Assembly: GCA_905234755.1 (NCBI GenBank)
Contig: CAJOIT010000003.1
Coordinates: 383,135 to 447,134 of the forward strand
DNA length: 64,000 bases
Origin: an uncultured Bacteroidales bacterium
GTDB lineage: Bacteria > Bacteroidota > Bacteroidia > Bacteroidales > ML635J-15
Reading direction: 5' to 3'
Shown: positions 33,194 through 41,890 of the stretch, in pieces
Position numbering within the stretch: the stretch's first letter is position 1
Layout of the letters: each line of letters begins with the position of its first letter
Notes under the pieces: model-generated
Databases searched by the model: none
What the model saw: the letters and a program-made list of their open reading frames with translations, nothing else
Told to the model about the DNA's origin: nothing
Program-made: the position numbers and the translations under genes

Positions 33194-33201
33194 CAAAGTT
33201 A
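33194..33201 (-). promoter_or_regulatory. -7 box of the lipoprotein pair
   Basis: The minus strand reads TAACTTTG (TAnnTTTG), 25 bases before the ATG at 33168. Confidence 0.5.
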
Positions 33202-33325
33202 AATTTATTTTTGAACAATATGAAATATTAGGCGGTAATTTTTTTGAAAGATTTTTTTTGAATAATTGTTCGTTATAGATAGTCAGTAGATGGCATGACT
33301 AGTGGGGCAACAAACTGCTCGTCAG

Positions 33326-33392
33326 CAAATCGTAAATCAATTTGCATCTTGTCGGAAAATCGTAAATCTTCAATCGTAAGTCGTAAATCGTA
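33326..33392. repeat. Short CGTAAATC-type repeats
   Basis: ATCGTAAATC or a one-base variant occurs four to five times here. The same motif lies at 20028-20055, and a single copy is near 3731. No hairpin or gene is seen. Confidence 0.6.
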
Positions 33393-33400
33393 AATTCTTT

Positions 33401-34279
33401 TTACACCTCTCTTTTCAGTTCATCGAAGTTCTTGCCGAAAACGCCTTGAACTTTGGCTATGGAAATGAAAGCATCCGGGTCTTCCTGATTGATAACCTGC
33501 ATAATGTCCTGCTTGTCGGTGCGGTGGGCAAGAACCATCAAAACATCCTTATCTTCCTTGGAGTACCAGCCGTAGGCTTTCAGCACCGTAACACCTCGAT
33601 GCACTTCGTTGGTTATTCGGTCGGCTATCTCTTTTGGCTTGTTGGTGAAAATGACAATCTGGAATGTCTTTCGGTAGCCGTCCATAACCATGTCGGAAAC
33701 ATACGAGTACGAGAACATATAAATGTAGCAGTAGATAAGTGTTTGAATGTCGTGTACTATGAAATACGAAGAACCGATTATCAGGACATTGATGTACATT
33801 GAGATTCGTCCGTAAGGTATATTCTTGTATTTCAGAATCATAAGGATTATGATGTCGGTTCCGCCAGTGTTTCCTCCGTATGAAATTGTAAGTCCTACGC
33901 CGATTGCCGAAATAGCAGCACCAAGCACAGCGTTTGAAAGCAAGTCGTTGGCAATCAGAGGTTCGGTGATTATAGACTGGAATAGTCCGAACAGGGCGGA
34001 ACTTATTGCAGTACAGAAAATTGTGTTGATGGCGAAACGCTTGCCCAAGGTTTTTGCACCTATAAGGATAAGTATAGCATTAAGCACGAAGTTGCTGATA
34101 CCGACAGGGCAGGAGGTGCCGTAGTACAAGATTGTCGATAGACCGGCAATTCCACCGCCTGTGAGTTTGTTTGGCAGCATAAATGCCGAATATCCGAATG
34201 TGTATATCACAAGTCCGATGAGCATTATGAAGTAGTTCTTCACCGGATTTTTCAGTTGCTTCAATTTGTCTGTTTTCAT
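33401..34279 (-). CDS. YitT-family membrane protein (DUF161 + DUF2179)
   Basis: The 292-residue protein has five to six membrane helices in the first ~200 residues, with GYSAFMLPNKLTGGGIAGLSTILYY split over helix 1-2 and the diagnostic GLTISYGGNTGGTDIIILMI. A soluble C-terminal domain (about 215-290) with FTNKPKEIADRITNEVHRGVTVLKAYGWYS belongs to DUF2179. The family is widespread and its transport role is not settled. ATG 34279 is chosen over a longer frame because the -7 box at 34308-34315 lies inside that extension. Confidence 0.9.
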   Translation of the reverse strand: MKTDKLKQLKNPVKNYFIMLIGLVIYTFGYSAFMLPNKLTGGGIAGLSTILYYGTSCPVGISNFVLNAILILIGAKTLGKRFAINTIFCTAISSALFGLFQSIITEPLIANDLLSNAVLGAAISAIGVGLTISYGGNTGGTDIIILMILKYKNIPYGRISMYINVLIIGSSYFIVHDIQTLIYCYIYMFSYSYVSDMVMDGYRKTFQIVIFTNKPKEIADRITNEVHRGVTVLKAYGWYSKEDKDVLMVLAHRTDKQDIMQVINQEDPDAFISIAKVQGVFGKNFDELKREV

Positions 34280-34307
34280 GGTTGAAACTCTGTTATTTTT
34301 TGCAGTG

Positions 34308-34315
34308 CAAAAATA
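34308..34315 (-). promoter_or_regulatory. -7 box of the YitT gene
   Basis: The minus strand reads TATTTTTG (TAnnTTTG), 28 bases before the ATG at 34279. Confidence 0.55.
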
Positions 34316-34358
34316 TGAAATTATTATGAATAATAGGTGTTCGCGGTTTTTATAAAGG

Positions 34359-34616
34359 ATGTATTCAAAATTTTGCGGATTCAAAATTTTGTGTCTCGAT
34401 CCGAATCCCGCAACCGACATCCTCAACATAACCTCTTCGGAAACATTTTCCGAAATTGAGATTGTAAATACATTAGGACAGGTTGTCTATCGCACAGAGG
34501 TAAACTCAGACAATGCGGTTTGCGATGTTAATGGATTGGCAAATGGGGTGTATGTTGTAAGGATACACGGAACGAACATGGCATCGGTTTGCCAAAAGAA
34601 ATTCATCAAGGAATAA
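34359..34616 (+). pseudogene. Orphan T9SS type A sorting domain, probable remnant of a secreted protein
   Basis: This 85-codon frame is almost wholly a type A sorting domain: DPNPATDILNI (normally YPNP), SEIEIVNTLGQVVYRTEV, LANGVYVVRI and a terminal KKFIKE. Such domains sit at the end of large exported proteins with an N-terminal signal peptide, and neither a signal peptide nor a cargo domain is present. The first ~12 codons do not belong to the domain and overlap a tandem 13-base repeat (ATTCAAAATTTTG at 34363-34375 and 34379-34391), which may mark a deletion junction. The frame is intact with a plausible AAGG before the ATG, so a live small protein cannot be excluded. Confidence 0.65.
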
Positions 34617-34639
34617 CCGCAATTTTTGTGGAACAATAT

Positions 34640-34670
34640 CGTAGGGGCGGGTTTGAAACCTGCCCCTACG
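34640..34670. repeat. Near-perfect 31-base palindrome
   Basis: CGTAGGGGCGGGTTT pairs with AAACCTGCCCCTACG around one central G; the only irregular pair is G-T. There is no T tract. It resembles the dispersed GC-rich palindromes common in this phylum. Confidence 0.7.
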
Positions 34671-34686
34671 CATATATGTTCCGTCT

Positions 34687-34750
34687 CTTATGGCGGATTT
34701 CATCCGCCTATTAAATAAAAATAGACGGCATTTAACCGTCCATTTTTATT
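34687..34750 (-). terminator. Two hairpins downstream of the KdsD-like gene
   Basis: On the minus strand a GACGG/CCGTC stem extended by A/T pairs (34714-34746) is followed by a T-rich run, then by a second hairpin, GGCGGAT/ATCCGCC (about 34691-34707). The first is the likely terminator of the gene ending at 34774. Confidence 0.65.
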
Positions 34751-34773
34751 GCATATTCACCAAAAATCTCCGT

Positions 34774-35742
34774 CTACACAATCCCTTCTCTCATTAAATC
34801 GTGCAGATGCACAACGCCCATGTATTTGCCGTCGTCAACAATCAGCACCTGCGTAATGCTGTTCTTCTGCATCATCTGCAAGGCGTTCACGGCAAGTTCG
34901 CCGTCCTGTATGCACTTTGGCGACTTGGTCATTATGTCGGCGGCCTTTATGTCCTTGATGTTGTCGTAGTTGTTGAGCATACGGCGAATGTCGCCATCGG
35001 TGATGATGCCAAGAACCTTTTCGTTTTCATCCACAACTGCGGCTGCACCGAGGCGTTTGCTTGAAATTTCTGAGATTACAAACTTTATGCTTGCATCGGG
35101 TGAAACCTGTGGCTTTTCGTTCTGCACATATATGTCGTTTACCTTTAAATATAGTTTCTTGCCGAGTGAACCGCCCGGGTGGAACTTTGCAAAATCATCG
35201 GGAGTGAAACCTTTCATTTCGAGTAGGGCAACTGTAAGCGCATCACCTACAACGAGTTGAGCTGTTGTGCTTGATGTGGGAGCAAGGTTGTGTGGCGAGG
35301 CCTCTGAATCGACAGTTGAACGCAAAACTATGTCAGCCGACTTTGCCAAAAACGATTCAGTGTCGGACACGATTGCTATAAGCAGATTGTTATTGCGCTT
35401 TATCAGCGGAATCAAAACCTTGATTTCGGGAGTGTTGCCACTTTTTGATATGCAGATAACAACATCGTCTTCCTGAACAATGCCAAGGTCTCCGTGAATG
35501 GCATCGGCAGCGTGCATGAAAATTGCCGGTGTGCCTGTCGAATTTAGGCTGGCAACGATTTTTGCGCCTATTGCGGCACTTTTGCCTATACCAGTTATTA
35601 CAACACGACCTTTTGATTCCGAGATTCTTATGGCAGCTTTTGCAAAGTTGTCATCTATGTAGTCGGCTATTTTCCGAATAGCTTCCGCTTCGTGCAAAAC
35701 AGTGCGTCTGCCAATGCCTATTATTTCCTGATAATCCTGCAT
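34774..35742 (-). CDS. kdsD: Arabinose-5-phosphate isomerase, KpsF/GutQ family
   Basis: The 322-residue enzyme interconverts ribulose 5-phosphate and arabinose 5-phosphate for Kdo synthesis. The SIS domain (about 35-185) shows VVITGIGKSAAIGAKIVASL, HAADAIHGDLG and the SKSGNTPE phosphosugar motif. The signature FHPGGSLGKKL closes it. Two CBS domains follow (about 200-320, e.g. AAAVVDENEKVLGIITDGDIRRML). Length and domain order are standard. ATG 35742 is used; the extension begins at a TTG six codons earlier. The LPS assembly gene lptD elsewhere in the window fits the Kdo role. Confidence 0.92.
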   Translation of the reverse strand: MQDYQEIIGIGRRTVLHEAEAIRKIADYIDDNFAKAAIRISESKGRVVITGIGKSAAIGAKIVASLNSTGTPAIFMHAADAIHGDLGIVQEDDVVICISKSGNTPEIKVLIPLIKRNNNLLIAIVSDTESFLAKSADIVLRSTVDSEASPHNLAPTSSTTAQLVVGDALTVALLEMKGFTPDDFAKFHPGGSLGKKLYLKVNDIYVQNEKPQVSPDASIKFVISEISSKRLGAAAVVDENEKVLGIITDGDIRRMLNNYDNIKDIKAADIMTKSPKCIQDGELAVNALQMMQKNSITQVLIVDDGKYMGVVHLHDLMREGIV

Positions 35743-35787
35743 GAAAAAATTTTTTTGCAAAATTAATATTTAATCACAAAAAAAACT

Positions 35788-35795
35788 TATCTTTG
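35788..35795 (+). promoter_or_regulatory. -7 box of recQ
   Basis: TATCTTTG matches TAnnTTTG, 51 bases before the recQ ATG. Confidence 0.55.
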
Positions 35796-35846
35796 TTTTC
35801 GTATGACCATGCCGTTTTTCGACGGTGTGCTTAATTATATTAAGGT

Positions 35847-38030
35847 ATGGACGCAAGAGAAGAAAAAATATATGAACTCTTAAAGAAATATTTTGGGTTC
35901 AGCGATTTCAAGGGACAGCAGAAGGAGGTGATTCTCAGTCTATTGGACGGGAAGGACAGTTTCGTGCTTATGCCTACGGGCGGTGGTAAGTCGTTGTGCT
36001 ACCAGTTGCCTGCATTGATGCTCGAAGGTACAGCCATCATTATTTCGCCGTTGATAGCGCTTATGAAGAATCAGGTGGATGCAATGCGTGGTTTCAGCAT
36101 GGAGGAAGGCGTAGCGCATTTCCTTAACTCGACTTTGAGCAAGGCGGAAATTACCGTTGTTAAAGACGATATATTGTCGGGCAAGACAAAACTTCTCTAT
36201 GTGGCGCCAGAATCTTTGACAAAGGAGGAAAATGTTGAGTTCCTGAAAAAATTCAAGATTTCGTTCTATGCAGTTGACGAGGCACACTGTATTTCGGAAT
36301 GGGGACACGATTTCCGTCCCGAATATCGTCGAATCCGTTCCATTGTCAACGAAATAGGCCGTGCTCCGCTGATGACTTTGACCGCAACGGCAACGCCAAA
36401 GGTTCAGCACGACATACAGAAAAACTTGGACATGCTTGATGCAAATGTATTCAAGTCATCGTTCCGCCGTCCAAATCTTTACTACGAAGTTCGTCCAAAA
36501 ATAAATGCTACCAAGCAGATAATCAAATACATAAAGGACAATCCAGGCAAGTCGGGCATTATTTACTGCTTGAGCCGCAAGAAAGTTGAAGAATTGGCAG
36601 AAATGCTTGTCGTCAACCAGATTAAGGCTTTGCCTTACCATGCAGGAATGGATGCTGCAACGCGTTCGCGCAATCAGGACATGTTCCTTAGCGAGGAAGT
36701 CGATGTTATTGTGGCTACCATTGCTTTCGGTATGGGAATCGACAAGCCTGATGTACGATTTGTAATCCATTATAATATCCCAAAGAGCCTCGAAGGTTAC
36801 TATCAGGAGACAGGCCGTGCAGGTCGCGATGGAGGCGAGGGCAAGTGCATTGCATTCTACACCTACGATGATATTCAGAAGCTGGAAAAGTTCATGCAGA
36901 ACAAGCCAATGAACGAGCAGGAAATTGGCAAGCAACTTCTTGCTGAGACGGTATCTTATGCAGAATCAACAACTTGTCGCGTACGCCAGTTGCTCAACTA
37001 TTTCGGTGAAGAAATGACAGAGGATTGCGGAAATTGCGACAACTGCCTTAACCCGAAGGAAAAATTCGAGGGCAAGGAAGATGTACAGACTGTCCTTGAA
37101 ACGATAATCGCAGCAAAGGAAGGCTTCAAGACCGAGCATTTCATAAATATCCTGATGGGAAAGATAACTTCGGAAATTTCAAATTACCAGCACGACAAGT
37201 TGCCGACTTTTGGAATTGGTGCCGATGAGACGCCTTTGTATTGGAAAGGCGTTATCCGTCAGATGATTATAGCTAAGTTAATCGAGAAGGGAATCGTGAA
37301 CTACGGTTTGCTTAAGGTTACCGAAAAGGGCTACGAGTTCTTCAAGAATCCGTACTCGATAATGCTGACCCGCGACACCGACTACGAAGCTATTGAGGAT
37401 CAGGAGCGTGATTCAGAATATGGAGGTACGGCTGCTGCTGACGAGGAATTGTACAACATGCTGAAGAATCTCCGAAAGGACATTGCCAAGAAGTTGAATC
37501 TTCCGCCGTATGTGATTTTCGATGATGCTTCCTTGCAGGACATGGCAATACAATATCCTATAACTATCGAAGAATTAAAGAATTGCCAGAAAGTTGGTCA
37601 AGGCAAGGCGCAGAAGTTCGGCAAGGAGTTCGTTGACCTCATTAAACAGCACATCGAAATCAACGGCATCGACCGTCCCGAAGATCTTGTGATTAAGTCG
37701 GTGGGTTCAAGTTCCGAGTCAAAGCGTATGATTATCAGGAATATCGATAGCCGTATGTCGCTCGATGACATTGCCGATGGCATGAAGATGACGCTCATGG
37801 AGCTTATCGAACAACTTGAATCGTTCGTTGATTCTGGCACAACCATAAACATTGATTACTACCTGAATTCAATTCTTGATGAAGGTGACATAGATGACAT
37901 TTACACTTATTTCCGTGAAGATTCGGAAGAAGGCACTATTGATGAGGCTTTGCGTGAATTCGGAGATGACTATTCCGAAGAGGAGATAAGGCTTGTAAGG
38001 CTGAAATTCATCTGTGAAATGGGAAACTAA
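35847..38030 (+). CDS. recQ: ATP-dependent DNA helicase RecQ
   Basis: The 727-residue 3'-5' helicase has Walker A (MPTGGGKSLCYQ, about residues 42-53), the DEAH box (AVDEAHCISEWGHDFRPEYRR), motif III LTATATP, and motif VI region QETGRAGRDG. The RQC zinc site follows (CRVRQLLNYFGE, CGNCDNC), then a winged helix and an HRDC domain (about 540-615, with PPYVIFDDASLQDMA). About 110 extra residues after HRDC give the longer form usual in Bacteroidota. It acts in recombination and repair of stalled forks. Confidence 0.96.
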   Translation: MDAREEKIYELLKKYFGFSDFKGQQKEVILSLLDGKDSFVLMPTGGGKSLCYQLPALMLEGTAIIISPLIALMKNQVDAMRGFSMEEGVAHFLNSTLSKAEITVVKDDILSGKTKLLYVAPESLTKEENVEFLKKFKISFYAVDEAHCISEWGHDFRPEYRRIRSIVNEIGRAPLMTLTATATPKVQHDIQKNLDMLDANVFKSSFRRPNLYYEVRPKINATKQIIKYIKDNPGKSGIIYCLSRKKVEELAEMLVVNQIKALPYHAGMDAATRSRNQDMFLSEEVDVIVATIAFGMGIDKPDVRFVIHYNIPKSLEGYYQETGRAGRDGGEGKCIAFYTYDDIQKLEKFMQNKPMNEQEIGKQLLAETVSYAESTTCRVRQLLNYFGEEMTEDCGNCDNCLNPKEKFEGKEDVQTVLETIIAAKEGFKTEHFINILMGKITSEISNYQHDKLPTFGIGADETPLYWKGVIRQMIIAKLIEKGIVNYGLLKVTEKGYEFFKNPYSIMLTRDTDYEAIEDQERDSEYGGTAAADEELYNMLKNLRKDIAKKLNLPPYVIFDDASLQDMAIQYPITIEELKNCQKVGQGKAQKFGKEFVDLIKQHIEINGIDRPEDLVIKSVGSSSESKRMIIRNIDSRMSLDDIADGMKMTLMELIEQLESFVDSGTTINIDYYLNSILDEGDIDDIYTYFREDSEEGTIDEALREFGDDYSEEEIRLVRLKFICEMGN

Positions 38031-38053
38031 ATGTAATTGACGGTACACTTTTT

Positions 38054-38126
38054 TGTCATTCTGAACTTGTTTCAGAATCTGAAAAAAGTGATTGTAGAAC
38101 GGATGCTGAAACGAGTTCAGCATGAC
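38054..38126. repeat. REP/MITE-like inverted repeat overlapping the CDF start
   Basis: GTCATTCTGAACTTGTTTC (from 38055) and the inverted GAAACGAGTTCAGCATGAC (ending 38126) form arms of about 25 bases with few mismatches around a ~20-base centre. Sequences of this kind are dispersed palindromes in many bacteria; in translation they give the recurrent LNSFQHP and KQVQNDK strings. The right arm contains the ATG used by the next gene. Confidence 0.75.
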
Positions 38127-39030
38127 TATCGGGAGAAACAATCATCAAATTTTCGAAACCTTGCAAACACAAAATTCAGAACGTCTCAAATATTCCGCAG
38201 GAATTGTTTCCATCATCGTAAACACCTTGCTTTTTGCGTTGAAATATTGGGCTGGCATTGTGTCTGGCTCGGTGGCGTTGCTTGCCGATGCTTGGCATAC
38301 CTTGTCTGATTCGCTTAGTTCTGTGGCTGTGATTATCGGCGTGAAACTTTCGTCCCGTGAGGCCGACAAGAAACATCCGTTTGGTCATGGTCGCATTGAA
38401 AACCTTGTTGCAATACTGATAGGGGTAATGCTGGCGATTGTTGCCTACGAATTTGTAATGGAATCGGTTGATAAACTGCGCAATCCCGACAATAAGGCGA
38501 TTTTTGGAACTTTGGCAATAGTGGTGACGGCTGTGTCAATCGTTGTGAAGGAATTGATGGCGCAGTTTTCGTTTTATGTTGCTCGCAAGACTGGCAGTAC
38601 ATCGGTGAAAGCCGATGGTTGGCATCATCGCAGCGATGCGTTGTCGTCAATAGTTGTGCTTGCCGGAATTTTCCTGCAGGACTATTTCTGGTGGATAGAT
38701 GCCGTGCTTGGCATTTGCGTGTCGCTGATACTTGTGGTTGCCGTGTATCACATTATCCGTGAGGCAGTTGATAAACTTATGGGACAAAATGTTTCCGATG
38801 AGACTATTGAGAAAGTCAATGTAATAATTTCCGAAACTGTTGGTAATGACTTAAAAGCGCATCATTTTCATATTCATAATTACGGAACGCACAGCGAACT
38901 GACATTCCATATAAAGTTGCCGCCCGAAATGTCAATCCTTGAAGGTCATGGCATTGCCGACAAAATTGAAAAGCAACTACGCGAAAAACTTGGTGTAGAA
39001 TCCACTATACATATCGAACCAATGGGTTGA
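38122..39030 (+). CDS. Cation diffusion facilitator (CDF) metal exporter
   Basis: The 302-residue protein has six membrane helices and a C-terminal metal-binding domain. Zinc-site features are seen in ALLADAWHTLSDSLSS (D and H/D positions of helix 2), KKHPFGHGRIENL, and KADGWHHRSDALSS (helix 5), which are the paired transport-site motifs. The cytoplasmic end has HHFHIHNYG and ends STIHIEPMG. It exports a divalent metal such as zinc, iron or manganese in exchange for protons. The start ATG falls within the inverted repeat at 38054-38126. The first conserved residues begin near residue 20, so a later start is possible. Confidence 0.93.
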   Translation: MTIGRNNHQIFETLQTQNSERLKYSAGIVSIIVNTLLFALKYWAGIVSGSVALLADAWHTLSDSLSSVAVIIGVKLSSREADKKHPFGHGRIENLVAILIGVMLAIVAYEFVMESVDKLRNPDNKAIFGTLAIVVTAVSIVVKELMAQFSFYVARKTGSTSVKADGWHHRSDALSSIVVLAGIFLQDYFWWIDAVLGICVSLILVVAVYHIIREAVDKLMGQNVSDETIEKVNVIISETVGNDLKAHHFHIHNYGTHSELTFHIKLPPEMSILEGHGIADKIEKQLREKLGVESTIHIEPMG

Positions 39031-39333
39031 TGAGTGATTAGCGATGCAATGATGCATCACTTTGTTGTATTGTATATTACTTGTAATCAATGAATTATAA
39101 TTACGGTATTTGTGTTTTTATATTTCCAACTATAAAAATATTTAATTTTTTAAGGTTGCAACTATAAATTTTGATAAAATTTTGTAGTTCAAAATATAAA
39201 TTGTATTCCGCTTTGGATGTTTGGTCTTTTGTATTGACCGATTGTAATACGCTGAAATGTCGATTCTTTGTTTCGTTTGATAACTTGTTTGTAAATTAAC
39301 CTTTCTTTAACCGAGATAGTGCAAGGCATGGCT
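39031..39333. other. Gene-free AT-rich stretch before the nqr promoter
   Basis: About 300 bases with no gene on either strand. A short stem GATGCA/TGCATC (about 39044-39059) after the CDF gene may act as a weak terminator; it lacks a proper T tract. The rest shows no repeat or family I can name. Confidence 0.5.
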
Positions 39334-39341
39334 TAACTTTG
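39334..39341 (+). promoter_or_regulatory. -7 box of the nqr operon
   Basis: TAACTTTG matches TAnnTTTG and lies 26 bases before the nqrA start. Confidence 0.55.
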
Positions 39342-39367
39342 CAACTTAATTTTTTAATCATTGTATT

Positions 39368-40696
39368 TTGAAAACTATAAGGATTAGAAAAGGATTGGAC
39401 ATTAAGTTGCAGGGTGGGGCTGATGAGTTGTTATCCACTAAGTTAGCACCTAAGCGATACTGCATCAGACCGACCGATTTCCATGGCATTACACCTAAGC
39501 TGGACTGCAAGGAAGGCGACTATGTAAAGCGCGGAACAATCGTATTTCACGACAAGGATATTCCAGAGATCAGTTTCGCTTCGCCATGCTCGGGAACGGT
39601 AACAGCCATTGTACGTGGTGAGAAGCGAAGAATCCTGCGTGTGGAAATAGAGTCGGATGCTAACGATGAAGCCGAAAAGTTTGACACAAACGATGACATA
39701 AGGTCGCTTTTCTCTAAGGCAGGAATATATCCGCTTATAAATCAGCGTCCTTACGGCATTGTCGCAAATCCAAATGTAACGCCGCGCGACATATTCATTT
39801 CCTTCCTCGATACCGCTCCGCTTGCTTGCAATGTGGAATTTGCATTGAAGGATGATGTTGATTATCTGAAACTTGCAATTCGCGCTCTCTATAATCTTAC
39901 CAATGGAAATGTTTATCTGTCGTTTGGTAGGGATTCGCGCCTTGCAATGTTGCTGCCAGATGATCCAGAAATCATTAAGACCGAGTTTGTCGGCAAGCAT
40001 CCTGCTGGACTTGTTGGTACACAGATAAATAAGTTGAAGCCTATAAATAAGGGCGAGACCGTGTGGACTATCAATGCGCTGAACCTGCCGATTATTGGTC
40101 GTCTGCTGAAAGATGGCGAGTACATGCCCGAAAAGAATATCGCAGTATGTGGGGCAGAGGTTGTCGCTCCGCAGTATTACAAACTTCGCATTGGTGCCGA
40201 CTTGTCTCAGTTGCGCAGCGGTATGCTTTTGTCGGAGAATGTAAGGATAATTTCCGGCAATGTGCTTTCGGGCATAAATGTTACTGATAATCCGTATCTT
40301 GGCTTCAACGAAATGCAGGTGTCGGTAATCCCTGAGGGCGACGACTACGAAATGTTTGGTTGGATGTTGCCGGGGGCTAACAAGTTCAGCAACTCGCGGA
40401 CTTTCCTTTCAATGCTCATGCCGTGGAAACGCTTCAATCTCGACACCAACATGCATGGCGAAGAACGTGCGTATGTGGTTACAGGTCAGTACGAAAAGGT
40501 TTGTCCGCTCGACATTTATCCGCAACTTCTTGTGAAAGCTGCCATTACCGATGACATTGACAAAATGGAAGAGCTTGGCATTTACGAGGTTGTGGAAGAA
40601 GATTTGTCGTTGTGCGAGTTTGTTTGTACTTCAAAGGTTAATGTGCAGCAAATAATCAGGCATGGGCTTGATTTGGTGCGAAAAGAAATGGAATAA
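39368..40696 (+). CDS. nqrA: Na+-translocating NADH:quinone reductase subunit A
   Basis: The 442-residue peripheral cytoplasmic subunit of the sodium-pumping NQR complex. The start IRIRKGLDIKLQG, the segment KEGDYVKRGTIVFHDK, PEISFASPCSGTVTAIVRGEKR and GKHPAGLVGTQINKLKPI are characteristic. There is no in-frame ATG between the upstream stop at 39347 and the conserved sequence, so the start must be TTG 39368 or, less likely, ATT 39365. It leads six tightly packed nqr genes. The complex transfers electrons from NADH to quinone and exports Na+. Confidence 0.95.
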   Translation: MKTIRIRKGLDIKLQGGADELLSTKLAPKRYCIRPTDFHGITPKLDCKEGDYVKRGTIVFHDKDIPEISFASPCSGTVTAIVRGEKRRILRVEIESDANDEAEKFDTNDDIRSLFSKAGIYPLINQRPYGIVANPNVTPRDIFISFLDTAPLACNVEFALKDDVDYLKLAIRALYNLTNGNVYLSFGRDSRLAMLLPDDPEIIKTEFVGKHPAGLVGTQINKLKPINKGETVWTINALNLPIIGRLLKDGEYMPEKNIAVCGAEVVAPQYYKLRIGADLSQLRSGMLLSENVRIISGNVLSGINVTDNPYLGFNEMQVSVIPEGDDYEMFGWMLPGANKFSNSRTFLSMLMPWKRFNLDTNMHGEERAYVVTGQYEKVCPLDIYPQLLVKAAITDDIDKMEELGIYEVVEEDLSLCEFVCTSKVNVQQIIRHGLDLVRKEME

Positions 40697-40702
40697 TTGG
40701 TT

Positions 40703-41887
40703 ATGAACGCATTACGAAGATATATTGACAAGATAAAGCCGAAGGTCCTGGGTAAGATGCCGTTTATGACATCTACTTTCGAGGCCTTTGAAACTTTTCT
40801 CTTTGTGCCCAAGGATGTTACCGAAAGCGGTTCGCATATTCGCGATGCAATCGACATGAAGCGTACTATGATTGTCGTTGTGTTTGCTTTAATTCCTTGT
40901 TTACTTTTCGGTATGTATAATGTCGGTTATCAACATTTTACTGCCGTTGGTGAGTTGGCAAGCACTGGCTTCTGGACAATCTTCTGGTACGGTTTTTTGA
41001 AAGTTTTCTGGCTGTTGCTTGTGTCGTACCTTGTTGGTCTGGCGATAGAATTTGCTTTTGCGCAGGTGCGCAAGCACAAGGTTAACGAGGGGTTCCTAGT
41101 TACTGGAATGCTGATTCCGCTAATTGTACCCGTTGATACTCCATTATGGATGGTTGGTCTGGCAACTGTTTTTGCGGTTCTCGTTGGTAAAGAGCTGTTT
41201 GGCGGCACTGGAATGAATATCGTTAATCCAGCATTGCTTGCTCGTGCTTTCCTTTTCTTCTCGTATCCTTCAAAGATGTCTGGCGATCAGGTTTGGATTG
41301 CCGAACTATCGGACGGAAAGGCAGTGGATGGGTTCTCTGGTGCAACGCCATTGGCACAGATAGGCGAGGGTAGCGATGTGATAACAAATGGATTTGGAGA
41401 ACCAACTTCAATACTTGATTTAGCAATAGGTCTTATCCCTGGTTCAATCGGAGAAACATCGCTGATAGCAATAGCATTGGGCGCATTCATACTTCTATTT
41501 ACGGGAATAGCAAGTTGGAAAATCATGTTTTCGGTATTTGCTGGTGGTGCAGCAATGGCTTTTGCTCTAAGTTCTTATACTCCAATTGATTGGTATTGGC
41601 ATCTTTGTCTCGGCGGTTTTGCTTTCGGTGCTGTGTTTATGGCGACCGACCCAGTTACGGCAGCACAGACGGAAAAGGGCAAATACATTTATGGTTTCCT
41701 TATCGGCGTGATGGCAATGTTGATACGAATCTTGAATCCTGCTTATCCCGAAGGAATGATGCTCGCCATATTGCTTATGAACATTTTTGCTCCGCTAATC
41801 GACTACTGTGTTGTAAGGGCAAATGTTAATAAGAGGTTGAGACGAGTGAAAACTAGGCGTTTGCGCCGTGCTAAAAAAGAAAAATAG
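40703..41887 (+). CDS. nqrB: Na+-translocating NADH:quinone reductase subunit B
   Basis: The 394-residue integral membrane subunit has about ten helices. The covalent FMN site is the SGAT motif in VDGFSGATPLAQ, and the conserved NIVNPALLARAFLFFSYP and FMATDPVTAAQT are present. It carries FMN and part of the sodium path. ATG 40703 follows the nqrA stop by six bases. The C-terminus is unusually basic (RRVKTRRLRRAKKEK). Confidence 0.95.
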   Translation: MNALRRYIDKIKPKVLGKMPFMTSTFEAFETFLFVPKDVTESGSHIRDAIDMKRTMIVVVFALIPCLLFGMYNVGYQHFTAVGELASTGFWTIFWYGFLKVFWLLLVSYLVGLAIEFAFAQVRKHKVNEGFLVTGMLIPLIVPVDTPLWMVGLATVFAVLVGKELFGGTGMNIVNPALLARAFLFFSYPSKMSGDQVWIAELSDGKAVDGFSGATPLAQIGEGSDVITNGFGEPTSILDLAIGLIPGSIGETSLIAIALGAFILLFTGIASWKIMFSVFAGGAAMAFALSSYTPIDWYWHLCLGGFAFGAVFMATDPVTAAQTEKGKYIYGFLIGVMAMLIRILNPAYPEGMMLAILLMNIFAPLIDYCVVRANVNKRLRRVKTRRLRRAKKEK

Positions 41888-41890
41888 GTT

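Noticed and set aside
37869..38309. Short frames on both strands around 38040-38130 (LNSFQHP / KQVQNDK type)
   Set aside because: They are translations of the inverted repeat and recur as false proteins in many genomes.
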